From Limnanthes douglasii subsp. nivea (lineage: Eukaryota > Streptophyta > Magnoliopsida > Brassicales > Limnanthaceae), in contig JAUPFV010000005.1 in NCBI GenBank assembly GCA_036936605.1, positions 123,002,453 through 123,066,452 of the forward strand: a stretch of 64,000 nucleotides of DNA. Reading direction: 5' to 3'. The notes below the pieces were generated by a model. That model searched no databases and was not told where the DNA came from. It saw nothing but the letters and a program-made list of their open reading frames with translations. This document shows positions 35,000 through 47,840 of this stretch, piece by piece (position 1 is the first letter of the stretch; each line of letters begins with the position of its first letter). Both the position numbers and the translations under genes were made by a program.

Positions 35000-37900
35000 G
35001 GTATTGAAATATTAACAAAGCTAATGAGACTTCTTATAAGATTAACAAAATTGACAAAAAAGCCAAAATATAACATGACTTTAATAATGAATGGTGAGCC
35101 ATTGTGTCAAAAGCTTTGGACATGTCCAACTGAATCATAATGTTACCGGTCGTAGATATGTTCTATTAAGATCATGAACCATTTTTTTAGCTATCAGAAT
35201 GTAATAAAAAATAGGAATATTGATGACATAGCCACCATGAGCTTTAGATATAGTTTTATACAAAATGTTAATAAGTCTATTATTGATGATCTTAGACATG
35301 TTCTATTAATTAAAGTTCATAGGCTAATAGGTCTCAAGTTCTTCCAGGTTGTAGGATTAGTATTTTTAGGAATTAAACACAAACTTGTGGCCATGATTCC
35401 TTTAGGAATGTTATGGCCAACGATGGAATATTATATGACTTGATAGAGATCTGTTTTAACGATGTTCCAACAGCTTTTGAAGAAGCAAACGCTAAATGTA
35501 TGTACTCCAGTTGCACTGGTAGGATTCAAGTTGTTGATGATCTCAAAGGTTCCCATTTCAGATAGAGGCTTCATAAGTAAGTTATTATCTGCAACAGTTA
35601 TCAATTTAGGAATATTGTTCAAAAAATTGTCATGCATTCTATTAGTTTCTTCAACAGAATTATTGGAACGATTATTAGTGAGAATATTTTTAAAATAAGC
35701 ATCAACAGAAGAACCAGTAGAGTTAGAATCCAACAATCAATCATCACCAACTTTTTATGCTTGTAATGGTGTTTCTTCTTCTCATTTTGGAAACATGGAC
35801 ATGTAAGAATTTAGTATTTCTATCATTGTCTTTGAGCCAATTACAGTAACATTTTTGCCTCCAGAAATATTCGTTCATTCTGAGAGATTGCAGGAAAATA
35901 GCATTAGCGTTGGCAAACTCTGATCTAGTAAGAACGATGGTAGAAGTAGTTATTTTTATTTCCAGCTTCTTGACAACATCTTATGAGAGATGAGCTTTTT
36001 AAAAACCCTTCCCAAATTGATTAGTATTCCAACCTCTAAGACCATCTTTCAATCTTCTCAGCTTATTCCATAAGTTATATAAAGGACAGCAATTAATTCT
36101 TTTGTTCTAGTTGTTTCCAGCAAAACAAAAAAGTTTTGCATCAATTCTCCACATATTAAGAAATTTAAAACTTTTCTTAGAGTTGAAGATATCTTTAGAA
36201 ATAAAAACACAAAGTGGGATAATGGTCAGAACAATTTCTGGCCATGTGAAGAACCCTTATGTCATTAAAGAGATTATACCAGAGTTATAAAGAGCTCTAT
36301 CCAGCCTCCTCCTTTTGGAGTTGTTGGACCAAGTAAATTTAGACCCCTAATAACCTGCATCCTCTAGGTGACAGTCTCTAGTACATTCATTGAAGTCATC
36401 AGAACTGTTAGTACAATAGGTGGAATATCCAACTTACTCATTGCAAGAAGTAACCACATTGAAGTCTCTTATAACAATCCATTCGGTGGAGGTAGAAAAA
36501 GTTCCAAGGGTATTCCAAAGGCTTAATCTAGAGTGTCATAGGATATTTCTAAATGTAAACATTGAGTATGATTGAGCATAATATTTATTGAGAAATCCTC
36601 ATTCCACAAAAACTAGATTTTGTTAGAAGTGTTTGCCATAAAGTTTTTAAAACTAATTTTTGATGAAACACAAACTAAATTATCTGAATTGACTAAAGGT
36701 TCCTGAATAAAAATGAGATTAATCTTATCTTTGATGATGATGGACTTGAGTCTTCTGATACAAAGCTTGTTTGTTTATGCCTCTAATGTTCTACTTAAGT
36801 AGTTTGATCATCCTTAGGAAGAGAGGTGACGATATTATTGTTCTATGAAAGCTTCAGATATTTGATAACCAAATTGCTAGGATTTTTTTTTTCTTTGTAG
36901 CTTCTTTTAATTTTTGTTCAAAACTTCATGGAAACCATTATCAGTTTCTTTAGGGCTGATAGTGGGAGAGATTTAAAGGCCACCAATGTTACTCTGATTA
37001 GGACTAGAACTACTTGAAATCAGATTTTTATAGTCTTGAGAAGTGGCTAAATTTTAGCCAAACTCCAAGGTTTGAATAGACTCAATAATATCATCAGGTT
37101 CTGGAGTTTTTGAATCTTGATGTTGATTAAACTAATAACTAGTAGAGGTTTCTTTGGCCATGTTGGTTCTTCGATTTTTATCACTTGATATATTATCCTT
37201 GATATTTTTGTTTAAGAATTCCTCTTCCATTCTTTGATCATGAGTGATAACTATAGATTTGATTCTTTATTGTTCAATGTTTTGCTAACTTGAAGATTTG
37301 TTTTCTTTGTTGTTCTTGCTTTGATTGTCTTCTTTGTTAGCTTTAGACTCATCAACAGCTAGATCATTTTTGTGCAAATTGTTTACAATTTCGTTTTTTC
37401 ACATATCCTTGTCATAGCCCAAGTGGAAACATCTGATGTAGTATTTTGGAAGATTTTTGTAACTGATGGTTAACCAGCAACAATAGTTATCTCCAAAACC
37501 AACCCAAACATTGTGTTGAATCTTTTTTTATCCAAACATTTAAATCTATGCATAACATGCATTGAAATAAGCTCTGTTTTTTTTTCTGCTATGATAATAT
37601 TTAAGGAATTACCTATGGAATCTACTATGTCTTACATTATGTTTTTTATGTAGAGGTATTCTGGAATTTGTTCAATTCTAACCCAGACGAGTTGAAGGGC
37701 TTTCGTATCTTGTATTGAAATATGTTTTCCATTTTAAAATCCTCATTGATGATTCACCTATCGTCCAGATAGTTCTAGACTAAAGTTTGCAAATATCCTC
37801 TTTTATTGTCAAACTCAATAAGGATATGCCTTGAGTCCCTTATTAAGATATTTTTTTCTCCATTAAATTAAAAAGTGTTCAAGAAATTTGTAAGAAGGTT

Positions 37901-38400
37901 TCTTTTAGGTAGAAATTTTGAAATTTTGTCGATCAAAATGTCCTTGGATTCATTGGTTAGTTGGTCTTTAACCTTCTGCTCATACTGAATCAAGATGTGA
38001 TAACGTTTCTCCATAATATTGACGGGCTTGAAATCTCTTAGAGTGTCAGTTTTCTTTACCATTTCAAAGTAAGATTTGACATCTTCGTGAGTTGATGAAG
38101 TATTGAACTTCTCTTTTCTCGTGTGCATGTGCATATTAGTAATAGGAAGGTCAAATAAATCTTATGTAGTTAAGCCATTGATGCTAGGGTTTTCCATTCA
38201 GCAAGAAAATACAGCACAATGGACAAATGAGATTGAAACTATCCACACGACAAAGAGAATATAACACATTTCATAAAAAGAGAAGGAGATCAAAATAAAG
38301 AAAATAACGAGATCATGGATCAGGAATCATGAATATATTTGAGAGATTTTTTGAAGATTAAGAAAAACAATCTAGGAGATCATGCTGGATCATATAGATA
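35000..38400 (-). mobile_element. LINE 5' segment: ORF1, endonuclease and RT N-terminal part, broken
   Basis: Minus strand. ORF1 starts near 38197 (MENPSING), with a DUF4283-like piece (LVWVRIEQIPEY) and a cysteine/histidine stretch (CFHLGYDKD) further on. ORF2 endonuclease signatures are a QEPLVN phrase near 36700, IRDFNVV near 36462 and FTWSN...RLDRAL near 36310. RT begins with NPTSATGV...SVCFFKSCW (35520-35490) and motif A LDMSKAFDT near 35120. Stops and frameshifts are frequent. The rest of RT is at 23951-24535; the Tat element inserted between RT motifs A and B. 38200-38400 looks like the LINE 5' leader. Confidence 0.75.
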
Positions 38401-41190
38401 TAATTCTAGTTTACTTTATTTCCTCTAATTTATATAATTGTTTTATTTAGTTTAGTTCACAATAATGATACCATATCATATACGTTTGACATTAGTGAGA
38501 TAAAGTTTTTCTCCCAAACCAACTAGGGAGATAAAATAAAGATACAAAGTAAAGTAAATAAAATAGTGATATATATATATTGTTTTTAAAAGCATTAAAT
38601 TTATAATAAAAAGATTTACAGTGTAATACAACATATCTTAAGGCATCTACAAACCGGAAACAGATTCCGGCATCTAATCTAAATACTAGCCGGTAAAGAT
38701 TTCAGCATCCAAATACATCGGAAATACAATGGAACCGATACAACCCAGACAGATTCTGGCGCCTAAATACAACGGAAAAACTAGACACCAATTACTCCGG
38801 AAGTACATAGAAGATAGATTGGACTAGATCTAAAACAAACTATGAAAACATTAGACATAATCTTGCAGCAGACACAAAACACAGTGCCGTCCGAACCAGA
38901 TCTGATGGAAACTATCATCTCAGGCTTCAGAACGAAGAGTATCGCACGAAAAACATACCGAGAAATCGATCGAGTCGCCTGTTTTACTAGTGCATGCACC
39001 TTCACGGCGAAACCACGACCATCAAAGTATCCAACAATTGTGATACTTATCAATCCCCTATTAGAGGAGTCCCTCTAAACCAAGGCTATGAAATCCAAAA
39101 CGTAAGAAAATGAAACAAAAAGAAACATAAAGTTCGATTATCCCCGCTAAGATATTATTAGTTACTCAATGTTTGTATCTGATATTAATAAAATCTAATA
39201 TATCCTTTTGTCTGTTAGCCATTCTAGAAATCTTTTAAAATTATATAAAGTATCATTTTACAAAACCAATGAAATATTTAATGTTATTCTATAAAACCAA
39301 TATAACATTTATAATTTTATACTGTTGTTTATTTTTGTTTTTGGTTTGTTTATATTTAAAAGTATAATCATTAGGTTTATTAATATAGGTGTAACTACAT
39401 TAAACGACTAATAAAACAGAATAGAGGAATAGTATATATATATATATATATATATTTCAATTAATGTTTTAATAGCCTTGCAAGGCTTTACACCTGCTTA
39501 ATTCCGACGATAAATTTTCAGTATGTGTACAAAAGATTAAAACTCAAACGTAAGATAAAAATTTATTATGCCAATTAAAATTACTATTGAGAGACTATCA
39601 TCTTTTCTCATTTTATCACAAACTACATTATCTTTTTTTTAATAATTTGCAATCATTTAAGACTCCTAGTAAGAGGCATGCTTCATTCACGATTTTAAAC
39701 TCAACCTCCATTTTTTCACGAGATATACAGTAATTTAATTACTTCATAAGCTTATTTGAGTTGATTTTAATTGATGATTGAATGATTAAATCTCAATCAT
39801 CATAAGACAAATTAAGTTTGAATTCATCTTTTCTATTTCAGTGTTTGATTCATTTCCATGATTTACATTTTTCTCCAGTTTCGGCTTATTATACTTCATG
39901 GAATGTCTTTCACAGAATTCTTGTTCACCATGAAGATATTTGGTGTTCCCCATAAAGGTGTATGAAGATAAAGATGTATAGTTCTTACAAAACTAACAGA
40001 TCCGACAATAACATAAAAGTCATGTATTAAACTCCGTTTCAAAAAGATGTTTGTAACATATTGTTATTTTAAAGTCTTAAATCTAAATCTATGATTGTGA
40101 TACTCAGTAAGAATATTGAGAACTTCTCCAATTTTTTGTTGGAATATTCTATTAAATATGATTTTCAAAATCAACTTATCTCGTCTGACTATTTCATACA
40201 TGTCGCTTTGAACTTTTGTCAATTTTTGAAGCAAAGAAGAGAACCTATACTAATTAATGGACTGGAAAATCTCAAAATAAAGTAATTTTACGTGCAACAA
40301 GATTATTTGTACAAAACATATATTTTAATATAAATTAGTTGATTTGAGATAAATAATCCTTCTTAATCTTCAAATCAAATATATTCTAGTTCGAAACATT
40401 CCAATAATGTTATTGCTCTTAATTGGTATGAAATTTGGTTAAAATTATAATCCTGATTCATTATGCATTTATTTGTCAATGTATCCAACTAGTTAACTGT
40501 CATATTTTTCCATATATAAAAAGGTTATTCTTGAATAGATTTTTTTTTGCACCAACTTAATATCATATCAAAATACGATGGGGTATTGCATTTCATCAAC
40601 GTTGTAGTGAGGATATATGATTCCGTCTCTATATCTAGGTTGTTGATTTGAATTTTATTACATAGAATTAGCCCATCAAGAAGTGTCATGCACTCAACAA
40701 TTATATGAGTATGCTTACCATATGTTCTACCTTATGTAGAAAAAATATCAACTTTGTTGTTTCTTAACAAACCACCACCACAAGCCTCACCTAGTTATGT
40801 CGAACTTCATTATGTTTCTACTGGTAGGTTTCAATTTTGTGGAAATCATCTTTCTAGGATAGTTTAGATGATTGAAACAACCTAGATAATATGCAACCTT
40901 TAAATATTTTATAAATAAATTCTCATAAGAAGGTTATGACAAGAAAACCTTAATATGATATTTTTGATATGATGTATGATAACTTTAAAAATGATGTGCT
41001 TTTCTTGATGTTTTATTTTGTTTCTTGAGAACCAAATTACCTAACATATAATATATGGGAGAATAGTAATAATGTATACTTCTTTGTTCCTAGACCAATA
41101 CCAGCTCCGCATAGTATTCTTTAATGTCATATGTTTGCATATAATCAAGTTGAATAGACCACTAAAATATTGCCGAACTTTATATGAATT
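38401..41190. other. AT-rich region of unknown origin
   Basis: No gene supported. It contains (AT)n runs (38566-38579, 39432-39455) and a GC-richer stretch at 38640-39080 with CGGAA/CCGG-type repeats. The only frame of any length there (38842-39078) has no recognisable domain. The rest is low-complexity A/T-rich DNA. Confidence 0.4.
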
Positions 41191-41195
41191 AGAGC
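41191..41195. repeat. Left target duplication (AGAGC) of Tat element 2
   Basis: AGAGC before TGGTGTG; repeated at 44161-44165 after ...TTCATCA. Confidence 0.8.
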
Positions 41196-41562
41196 TGGTG
41201 TGCTTTATTTTGAACTGAGGGAGATTTTTTCCAGTGTTGTAGAGAGTTTCAAAGGTGTTAAATGTTTGGGTGTTTGTAGTGAGAAATTTAAGCTGCCTGG
41301 TTGTATTAAATGTTCATTACCCGCATTAATGAAAGTGGTTGGGTATTTATACCCTTAATTATGGACCCATGAGATTTCGGGTCAAGTTAAGAAATCGGGT
41401 CGAGTTTAAAGACCCATTAGTTCTTAAGTAGATTAACACCTAGCTTAGTCAAAAAGTGTTTAGTGTTTTAATACTTTTGTCCTGTCTGGATAGTTCAGTG
41501 GGCGTTTATTGTCCGAATTACCCCTGTCTGGTTTTCTCAGTGAGTGGTGGTGAATGAATCTG
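41196..41562 (-). repeat. 3' LTR of Tat element 2 (inner edge lost)
   Basis: Matches 43785-44160 from TGGTGTG to GAATGAATCTG, then switches to the RT/RNase H connection region. The TGATGAATCC terminus is missing. TATA region GGGTATTTATACCC near 41341. Confidence 0.85.
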
Positions 41563-42139
41563 TACAGTGTTTCTCCGTCTTAGGTTTGAAAAGGGTTTTA
41601 TGGGAAGATAAATGCTTTTTTATTTCATTAAACGTCTTGTCGCACCGTGGAGACCAGTTAAAGTCTTTAGCACCCTTTAAAATCTGAAAAAATGGGGCAA
41701 ACCTATCTGCAGACCTTGAAATGAAACGATGTAATGCAGCCAACCTGGTCCTTCGGATCCACCTGTATCTGGTTATAACCGGAGAAGGCATCCATGAAGG
41801 ACAATAATTTGTTCCCAGATGTGGAGTCTACCAACTGATCTATCCGGGGAACTGGATAGAGGTCTTTTGGGCAAGTTTTGTTAAGGTCAGTAAAGTCGAT
41901 ACACATACGCCATTTCCCATTCTTTTTCTTTACGAACACTGGATTGGCTGTCCATAAAGGATATTGAGACTCCTTTATGTGCCCCATCATGGTAAGTTGG
42001 TAAACCTCTTGAACTATGACATCAGCTTTCTTCTTAGAGAAAGCTCTCATTTTTTGCACAACAAGTGCAACATCTCTTCAGATGGACAGTTGGTATGATA
42101 TAACATTCGCAGGTACTCCGGTTACATCAGCATTACACC
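41563..42139 (-). pseudogene. RT fragment of Tat element 2
   Basis: Minus-strand pieces: RT N-terminal part (AWCNADVTGVPA..., CIDFTDLN, FMDAFSGYNQ; 42139-41745), fused after DPKD to the RT/RNase H link (ALHRFISRSADRFAPFFQ; 41730-41563). The catalytic YIDD segment is deleted. Confidence 0.8.
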
Positions 42140-43712
42140 AAGCAAAAACATGTTGGTGGTTTGCAAAAAAGGACAGTCCAGTGAGCATTGTCAAACATGG
42201 CCCCGTCCGGAGCAGATGTCCCTGCATTGTTCGTTGGGCCAGTCCAGTGAGCATTGTCAAACATGTTCCCACTTCTTCTCTTGACATAATCTCCCAACTT
42301 TCCTCTTCCAATCAGATTTTGCACCTCTTGTTTCAAAGCGATGAAATCCTCGGTGTTATGGCCAATATCATGATGATATTGGCAAAAATAAGTATTACGA
42401 CTTTCCCTAGAAGATTGAACTGCTGCCGGCTTACTGAAATGTACCTCATCTTTTGTTCTGTCATAAATGGTTGCCACATTTTCTTTCAATTCAGCAAACC
42501 ACTCCGGTTGGACCCAAGGTCCTCGTTTATTCCTAGACTGCTGGCTCTGAGCTGGAGCTGGGTGAGATTGATTCTATTTGGCCCTCTTGAGCCCCTGTCC
42601 GGCTTCTTTGGCCTTGTATCCGGTCTAGTTCTGGTTTGGTGCAGCTGGGGCAGACCTCACTTGCCTGTGCACCCTAGTAACTTTTGTTTCATCTACATTG
42701 GTTAGCTTCCCCACCTGGTTTAGCAAACCATCCCAAGTCATGGCCTTTTTTTTGTTACCGAATCGGCCAGATTCTCAGGGTTTAATCATTGCATCAAAGA
42801 AGCTATTGCTACCGGCTCAAAGAAATCAGCTAACCCATTTTTTGTGTTCACGAACCGTCTTATATAGTCTTTCAGTGATTCGTTTGGCTCTTGGGCACAA
42901 TGGATACAACCCTGTGGTAAGCTATTGTACCATTTCAAAGCACTCACCGTAAAATATTGAGAGAAGGCTCTACAAAGCAGTTTATCATCATCATCATCAA
43001 AATTCATCATAAATTTTTTAAACTGTTCCAGATGATTGTCTGGATCCTTGCTCTCATCATACTTTTCCATTTTAGTACTGTCAAACCTCTTAGGAAGGTT
43101 TCCAGACGATATCTTGGATGACAATGGAGATTGTCTTCAATTTTGGCCACGACGAAAGACAATGTCTTCATTAGGTGTTGCAAAAATACCTGGCTCATCA
43201 TAGAATGCAAAGGGATCCATCAGCAGGTGATCCACATGCCTACGGCTATGGTTGTGGTTGTGAGACGACCATTTTCCCAGATGCCTTTTTAACCTCCTAT
43301 ACCTATCCCTCTTTGTTGAATATTTTCTAACCAACTTTTGATTTTTCTTGGATCTGCCCTTATCACTGCTGGATGACAAGGACTCCTCAAGCCCATCCTC
43401 ATTCAAGGAGCTACTAAAGGATTCAGACTCTGAGCTCTCCACCGGCTTGGACCGGTGAGATTTCGTGGAATTGACATGGGTCTTTTATGTACTCAAGTGA
43501 GTCTTTGCTAACAGGTCATTCTCCCCTAGGTTGTCAGTATGGTGAATAGCTAACACTTTCGACTTCTCCTTTAAACCCATCTCTACCTTTTTAAGGGCCC
43601 TCAACGCTTTTATTTCAGCTTTCATCGTGTCTCGTTCTTCGATCGTGTACTCATCGTTCTCTCCCACCATTTCTATCAAAGGTGGTGGCACTGCTTGCTC
43701 ATCCGGATTCAT
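42140..43712 (-). pseudogene. Gag of Tat element 2, broken
   Basis: Minus-strand gag with the same order as element 1: N-terminal GENDEYTIEERD, Ser-rich and basic stretch, core (PKRFDSTKMEKYD...ALKWYNSLPQG...HCAQEPNESLKDY), finger (CQYHHDIGHNTEDF; its final Cys is Phe). Interrupted by frameshifts near 42785, 43130 and 43490. After the finger region it is joined directly to RT, with a 24-base sequence repeated at 42177 and 42241. Confidence 0.8.
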
Positions 43713-43784
43713 CCAAACTGGTTTTTCTTGCTGGTTTCAAATGCTAGATTCAGGCACCTTCTTCTCCCACTATGGTTGCCAATT

Positions 43785-44160
43785 TGGTGTGGTTTATTTT
43801 GAACTGAGGGTAATTTTGTCCAATGTTTTAGAGTGTTTCAAAGGTATTAAATGTTTGGGTGTTTTGTAGTGAGAGATTTAAGCTGCCTGGTTGTATTAAA
43901 TGTTCATTTCCCCCATTAATGAAAGTGGTTGGGTATTTATACCCTTAATTATGGACCCATGGGCTTTCGGGTCAAGTTAAGAAAGCAAGTCGAGTTTAAA
44001 GACCCATTAGTTCTTAAGTAGATTAGGGCCTAGCTTAGTCAAAAGGTGTTTAGTGTTTTAATACTTTTGTCTTGTCCAGATAGTTCAGTGGGCGTTTATT
44101 GTCCAAAATATCCTGTCTGGTTTTCTCAGTGAGTGTTGGTGAATGAATCTGGATTCATCA
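43785..44160 (-). repeat. 5' LTR of Tat element 2
   Basis: 376 bp, TGGTGTGG...TTCATCA on the plus strand (TGATGAATCC...CCACACCA in element orientation). The primer-binding region is at 43765-43784. Confidence 0.88.
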
Positions 44161-44165
44161 AGAGC

Positions 44166-44570
44166 AATGTACAAATAGGTGATTGGAAAACTTCATATCA
44201 TTTCAAAACTGAAATTTAGGGTTAAGCTCAATTTTCTATTCTCTAAAATAGTATCAACAACTATCCAATTGTTTAACAATCTCCAAAACAAATACAAGAA
44301 TACTTCTTTGAAGTAATTTTATTCCCTATTATTTTGTATAAGTTATATTTAGAACTTATATCCTTTTTTATTTCTCCAAGTCTCATTAGTGTTATATCCC
44401 AGTTAAACAAATGGAGCAGATAATTTTGGCATCCTCAACTTCATTGATTGACATAAATTTTATTCTTTCAATGTTAGACAAAAGAATATAATTGTCTAGT
44501 TTATAAAAATTCCACATGTCTTGATTCCAATAGTTTGTCAGTATTTCTTTGACATACCAGTTTTCATTAC
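44166..44570. other. AT-rich spacer, nothing recognised
   Basis: About 400 bp between the target duplication of element 2 and the LTR of element 4. No frame, repeat or motif that I can assign. It should continue the sequence left of 41191. Confidence 0.4.
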
Positions 44571-44932
44571 TGATGTGGAAATAGGATTCTGAGGACTAAA
44601 TTATAAATAATATAAATTTAAGGATTTAATTGTAAATAATGTAACTTTTGTACTGAATTTGTAACTGATGTAAGTTTTAAAGAACATTTTATAACTATGT
44701 ATAATTAGTGAGGACTAAACAAAAATTAGCCTACTTTTGTAACAGATTTCAGTTTGAGACTAAGTCTTGGCTCCTTTATATAAAGGACAAGACTACTCTA
44801 ATAAAGGGCTTGAAATCTTTTTACTTTGAAACTTATTTTTACTTGTGTTTTTTCTCTCTTAAAACTCTGTAGATATTTCTCTCTCTAGAATTCTCTCTTG
44901 ATAATTAAATAAGGAAAAATCAAAACTCATCA
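44571..44932 (+). repeat. 5' LTR of Tat element 4 (left edge approximate)
   Basis: TGATGTGG...AAACTCATCA, followed by AATTGGAAACTTCGTTGGGG as primer-binding region. TATA-like TTTATATAAAGG near 44775. The second LTR is not in the window, so the left edge is a best guess at TG. Confidence 0.55.
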
Positions 44933-45057
44933 AATTGGAAACTTCGTTGGGGACGTAAAATCAGTGTGCTTATTTTGTTCGAAATATTGATACAATCTAG
45001 TTGTATTCTCTGATTAAAATTCCTACAATAAATCTTGCAAAAAATCATATGCTTCAG

Positions 45058-46614
45058 TCAGCGATGGAAGTTGAGAAAGGTTATGGAAATAAAACGGATG
45101 GATCATCTCTGATCCGAGCTCAATCGGATATCGAGGCGCAAATAAATCGGCTTTTAGATAAAATTAATAGATTGAATGAGAAATATGAACGGAGGGGACA
45201 AGAGATACTCTCGGCAAATCTTAGATTCGAGGTTACACATGAAATAGAAAAGACCGGGGTGGAAGGTCAGTCAGATCAATCTTTTGATGATTGACGCACT
45301 AAGTCCGAGCACAAAAAAGCACGTTTTGTGTCTCCTAAAGAACGATATTCGTCTCGAAAGGAGAGGAAGGATAAAAAGAAATTAGTGACTTCTAGTGACG
45401 AGGAGGTCCAAAGTTCAGCCTCGGGTTTTAAGAGGCACAAAGGTTCTTCAAAAGGGGAATCAGATAGAGATTATTCGAGGAAGTATAAAAAGGAGATTAA
45501 ATCTAAGAATGCTCCTCGTTCGACTTGGCATGAAGGGAATCTTTCGAATCAGTATGCTGAAACTGATAGGAATCTATATGTCAAACTGGGAACTGATAAT
45601 CAGTTCGTTCAAGGTGTTGACTGGAGAAATTCTTCGTTGACAGATGAAATTTGTTTCATGACACTTCCGAAGAGTTTTGAAATTTTGAAGGTGGAGAAGT
45701 TCGATGGGATGCAGGATCCCGATGATCACATCGAACAATTCAAGAATTATATGATGAATTTCGAAGATGACGACCGACTTGTGTATCGTGTATTTTCACA
45801 GACTTTTAAAAGAACAACTCTTAAGTGGTACAACAGGATTTTGAGGGGGTCCATATCGAATTTCAGAGATTTCTATACTACTTTTTGAAGGCAGTTTGTG
45901 GGAAGCAAAGAGATGAGAGAAAATGGTGATACCATTATTCAGTGCAAGCAGGTACCAGGAGAAATATTGAAAGACTATACAAAGAGATTTGTGTTGACCA
46001 AGCCTAGTTTGGATTACTGTGAGAAAAATGTGGCGATGGCAGCTTTCCGCCAAGGGTTATTTCCAGGGGATATGGCTAATGAGACGACAAAAAGAAGGGC
46101 CCTGACTTTTAGAGCTTTGATGGCTCAAGTTGAGGATCCGATTAAAATGGGGGAGTCGAGTAGAGTCCGAGGTGGACCAGTCAGCACTCTGAAGAAATCA
46201 AGACAGGTAGCCAATAATCAGGGGCAACCTTCGAATGGTAATAACAATAGCAATGGCAATCATCAGTTGAGGCAGAAGAACAACAATTTGCCTCCTCGGA
46301 GTGGTGGTTATTCAAATCACGCTTCATCTAACACTTAACACAGGCCTAAACCAAATATATGGGTCAAACCAGAGTACTATGCTGATTTGACAGAGAATGT
46401 ATCTGTCATCTGGGATAAGACCAAGAGTTTTGTAAATTTCAGGAAGCCGGCTCCCATCAACAGACCAACGGAGGAGAGAAATAATAAATTTTGTAGATAT
46501 CATGATGTTATTGGACATGATACAAATGATTGTATTGCTCTGAAGAAAGAAATCCAATATTTGATTGAGAAAGGAAAGCTCTTGACTTATGTCAAGTCAC
46601 ATGGGAGTGCATAA
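45058..46614 (+). pseudogene. Gag of Tat element 4, several stops
   Basis: Open pieces 45001-45294, 45328-45888, 45898-46338 and 46387-46614, all but the joins being in one frame. Contains a coiled-coil N-terminus, basic Ser/Lys-rich stretch, gag core (PKSFEILKVEKFDGMQDPDDH, split here only by naming: PKSFEIL, then EKFDGM), LKWYNR, RQFVGSKE, and finger CRYHDVIGHDTNDC. Stops near 45292, 45886, 46336 and 46612 separate them. Confidence 0.75.
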
Positions 46615-46944
46615 AAAATAATGGTGCATCGACTTCGAAGGCTGCACCGCCAGCTGAACATTTGATGATTTTGGATTCACATGTTGAACCGTTCGATGCT
46701 TCTTCTGAGTATGTTGAAAAGGATTTGAACAGATTGATTTTGATGACAGTGGAAGAATCTGTAGAAAAGGGACGTGTTCGGGAGCTATGCAAGTTTTTTG
46801 AATCGTTGGCTATTTTTGGAGGCGATTCAATGATTGGGAACTCGGATAGTTCGAGGAAAAGGCATGTTCGCAATTTGCAACTCAAATTGAATGGATTATG
46901 TGTACGCACTTGTACGAGAAAAAATATATTCCTTTATTTTGTTT

Positions 46945-47410
46945 GATGCAGACGATTTGAGAGGTACTACAGGACCACACGAAGATGTTGTGGTGATTGG
47001 AGCTGATGTGGCTGGCGTCGTAATTCGACTCGTGCTGATTGATACTGGAAGTTCTGCCAATGTCCTTTTTAAATCCACCTATGATAGAATGAAAAATCCA
47101 CCTCGTATTTCTTAATCAGATCGAACGATTATTGGATTCACGAGTGTAACAGCTCGTGTTGTTGGAGAATTCGAAGGTGAGGTGAGTTTGGGAAAATGAC
47201 CATTTAAGAAAAAGGTCCAGGTATTTTTTGTGTTGGTGGACTGTCCCACAAGTTATAATGCTATTTTTGGAAGATCGAGAATGTACAATTTTTATAACTA
47301 ATAGGGGCTTGCATTGTTATAGAGTGATGCCCTTCGGATTGAAGAATGCTGGAGCCACTTATCAGAGATGAATGAATAAATCTTTTGTTACGCATATGGG
47401 AAGAAATATG

Positions 47411-47455
<45 letters not shown>

Positions 47456-47840
47456 GACGTGGTAGTAAAAAGCTCAAAAGATGAAGTGCATCTTGATGAT
47501 TTAGAGGAAGCCTTTTTGAATTTAAGAGCGATTAGGTTGAAATTAAATCATGAGAAGTTCACCTTCGGAGTTCGATCGGGGAGGTTTTTGGGTTTTATCA
47601 TCAGTGAAAAAGGAATAGAAGCCGACCCAGAATAATTAAAAGTTTTGATAACAATGAATCGTCCTCGGTTAATCAAACAAGTGCAAATTCTGACAGGAAG
47701 GTTAGCAGCACTTAATTAATTTATTTCAAGATTCTGTGACAAATGCTTTCCTTTCTTTCAAGTGTTACTAGAGCGCGGTAGGTTCGAATGGATATCAGAA
47801 TGTGAAGCAGCTTTCAGAAAAATTAAAAATTTGTTGTCAT
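46945..47840 (+). pseudogene. Protease and partial RT of Tat element 4
   Basis: Protease active site LIDTGSSANVLF (47036-47071), then a jump near 47280 into mid-RT (GLHCYRVMPFGLKNAGATYQR, given as GLHCYRV and PFGLKNAG). One stop, then the catalytic YIDD preceded by an expanded (TA)n tract, the RT thumb (KFTFGVRSGRFLGFI) and the start of the RNase H link, where the element 3 LTR interrupts it. Confidence 0.75.
47412..47452. repeat. (TA)n microsatellite inside an RT catalytic motif
   Basis: About 20 TA units. In the RT frame they read as alternating Tyr-Ile just before Asp-Asp, and the frame stays open. Related elements have a single Tyr-Ile here. Confidence 0.9.

Larger units (their letters stand above)
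41196..44160 (-). mobile_element. Tat-lineage gypsy element 2, internally deleted (about 3 kb)
   Basis: Minus-strand element with its 5' LTR on the right (43785-44160) and an incomplete 3' LTR on the left (41196-41562). Gag and part of RT remain. Protease, most of RNase H, the second RNase H, integrase, the antisense gene, purine tract and the last bases of the 3' LTR are gone. The 5-bp duplication shows it inserted as a unit, so deletions arose before or after insertion without touching the flanks. Confidence 0.85.
44571..47840 (+). mobile_element. Tat-lineage gypsy element 4, 5' part; interrupted at 47841
   Basis: Plus-strand element with a 5' LTR, primer-binding region, gag, protease and a partial RT. 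It is cut at 47840 by the LTR of element 3; the remaining part should lie beyond the window end. About 0.7-0.8 kb between protease and mid-RT is missing (junction near 47280). It is more diverged from elements 1-3 than these are from each other, which suits its place as the oldest layer of the nest. Confidence 0.75.

Noticed and set aside
38842..39078. 78-codon plus-strand frame
   Set aside because: No recognisable domain, no promoter or homologue in the window; kept only as part of the unexplained island.
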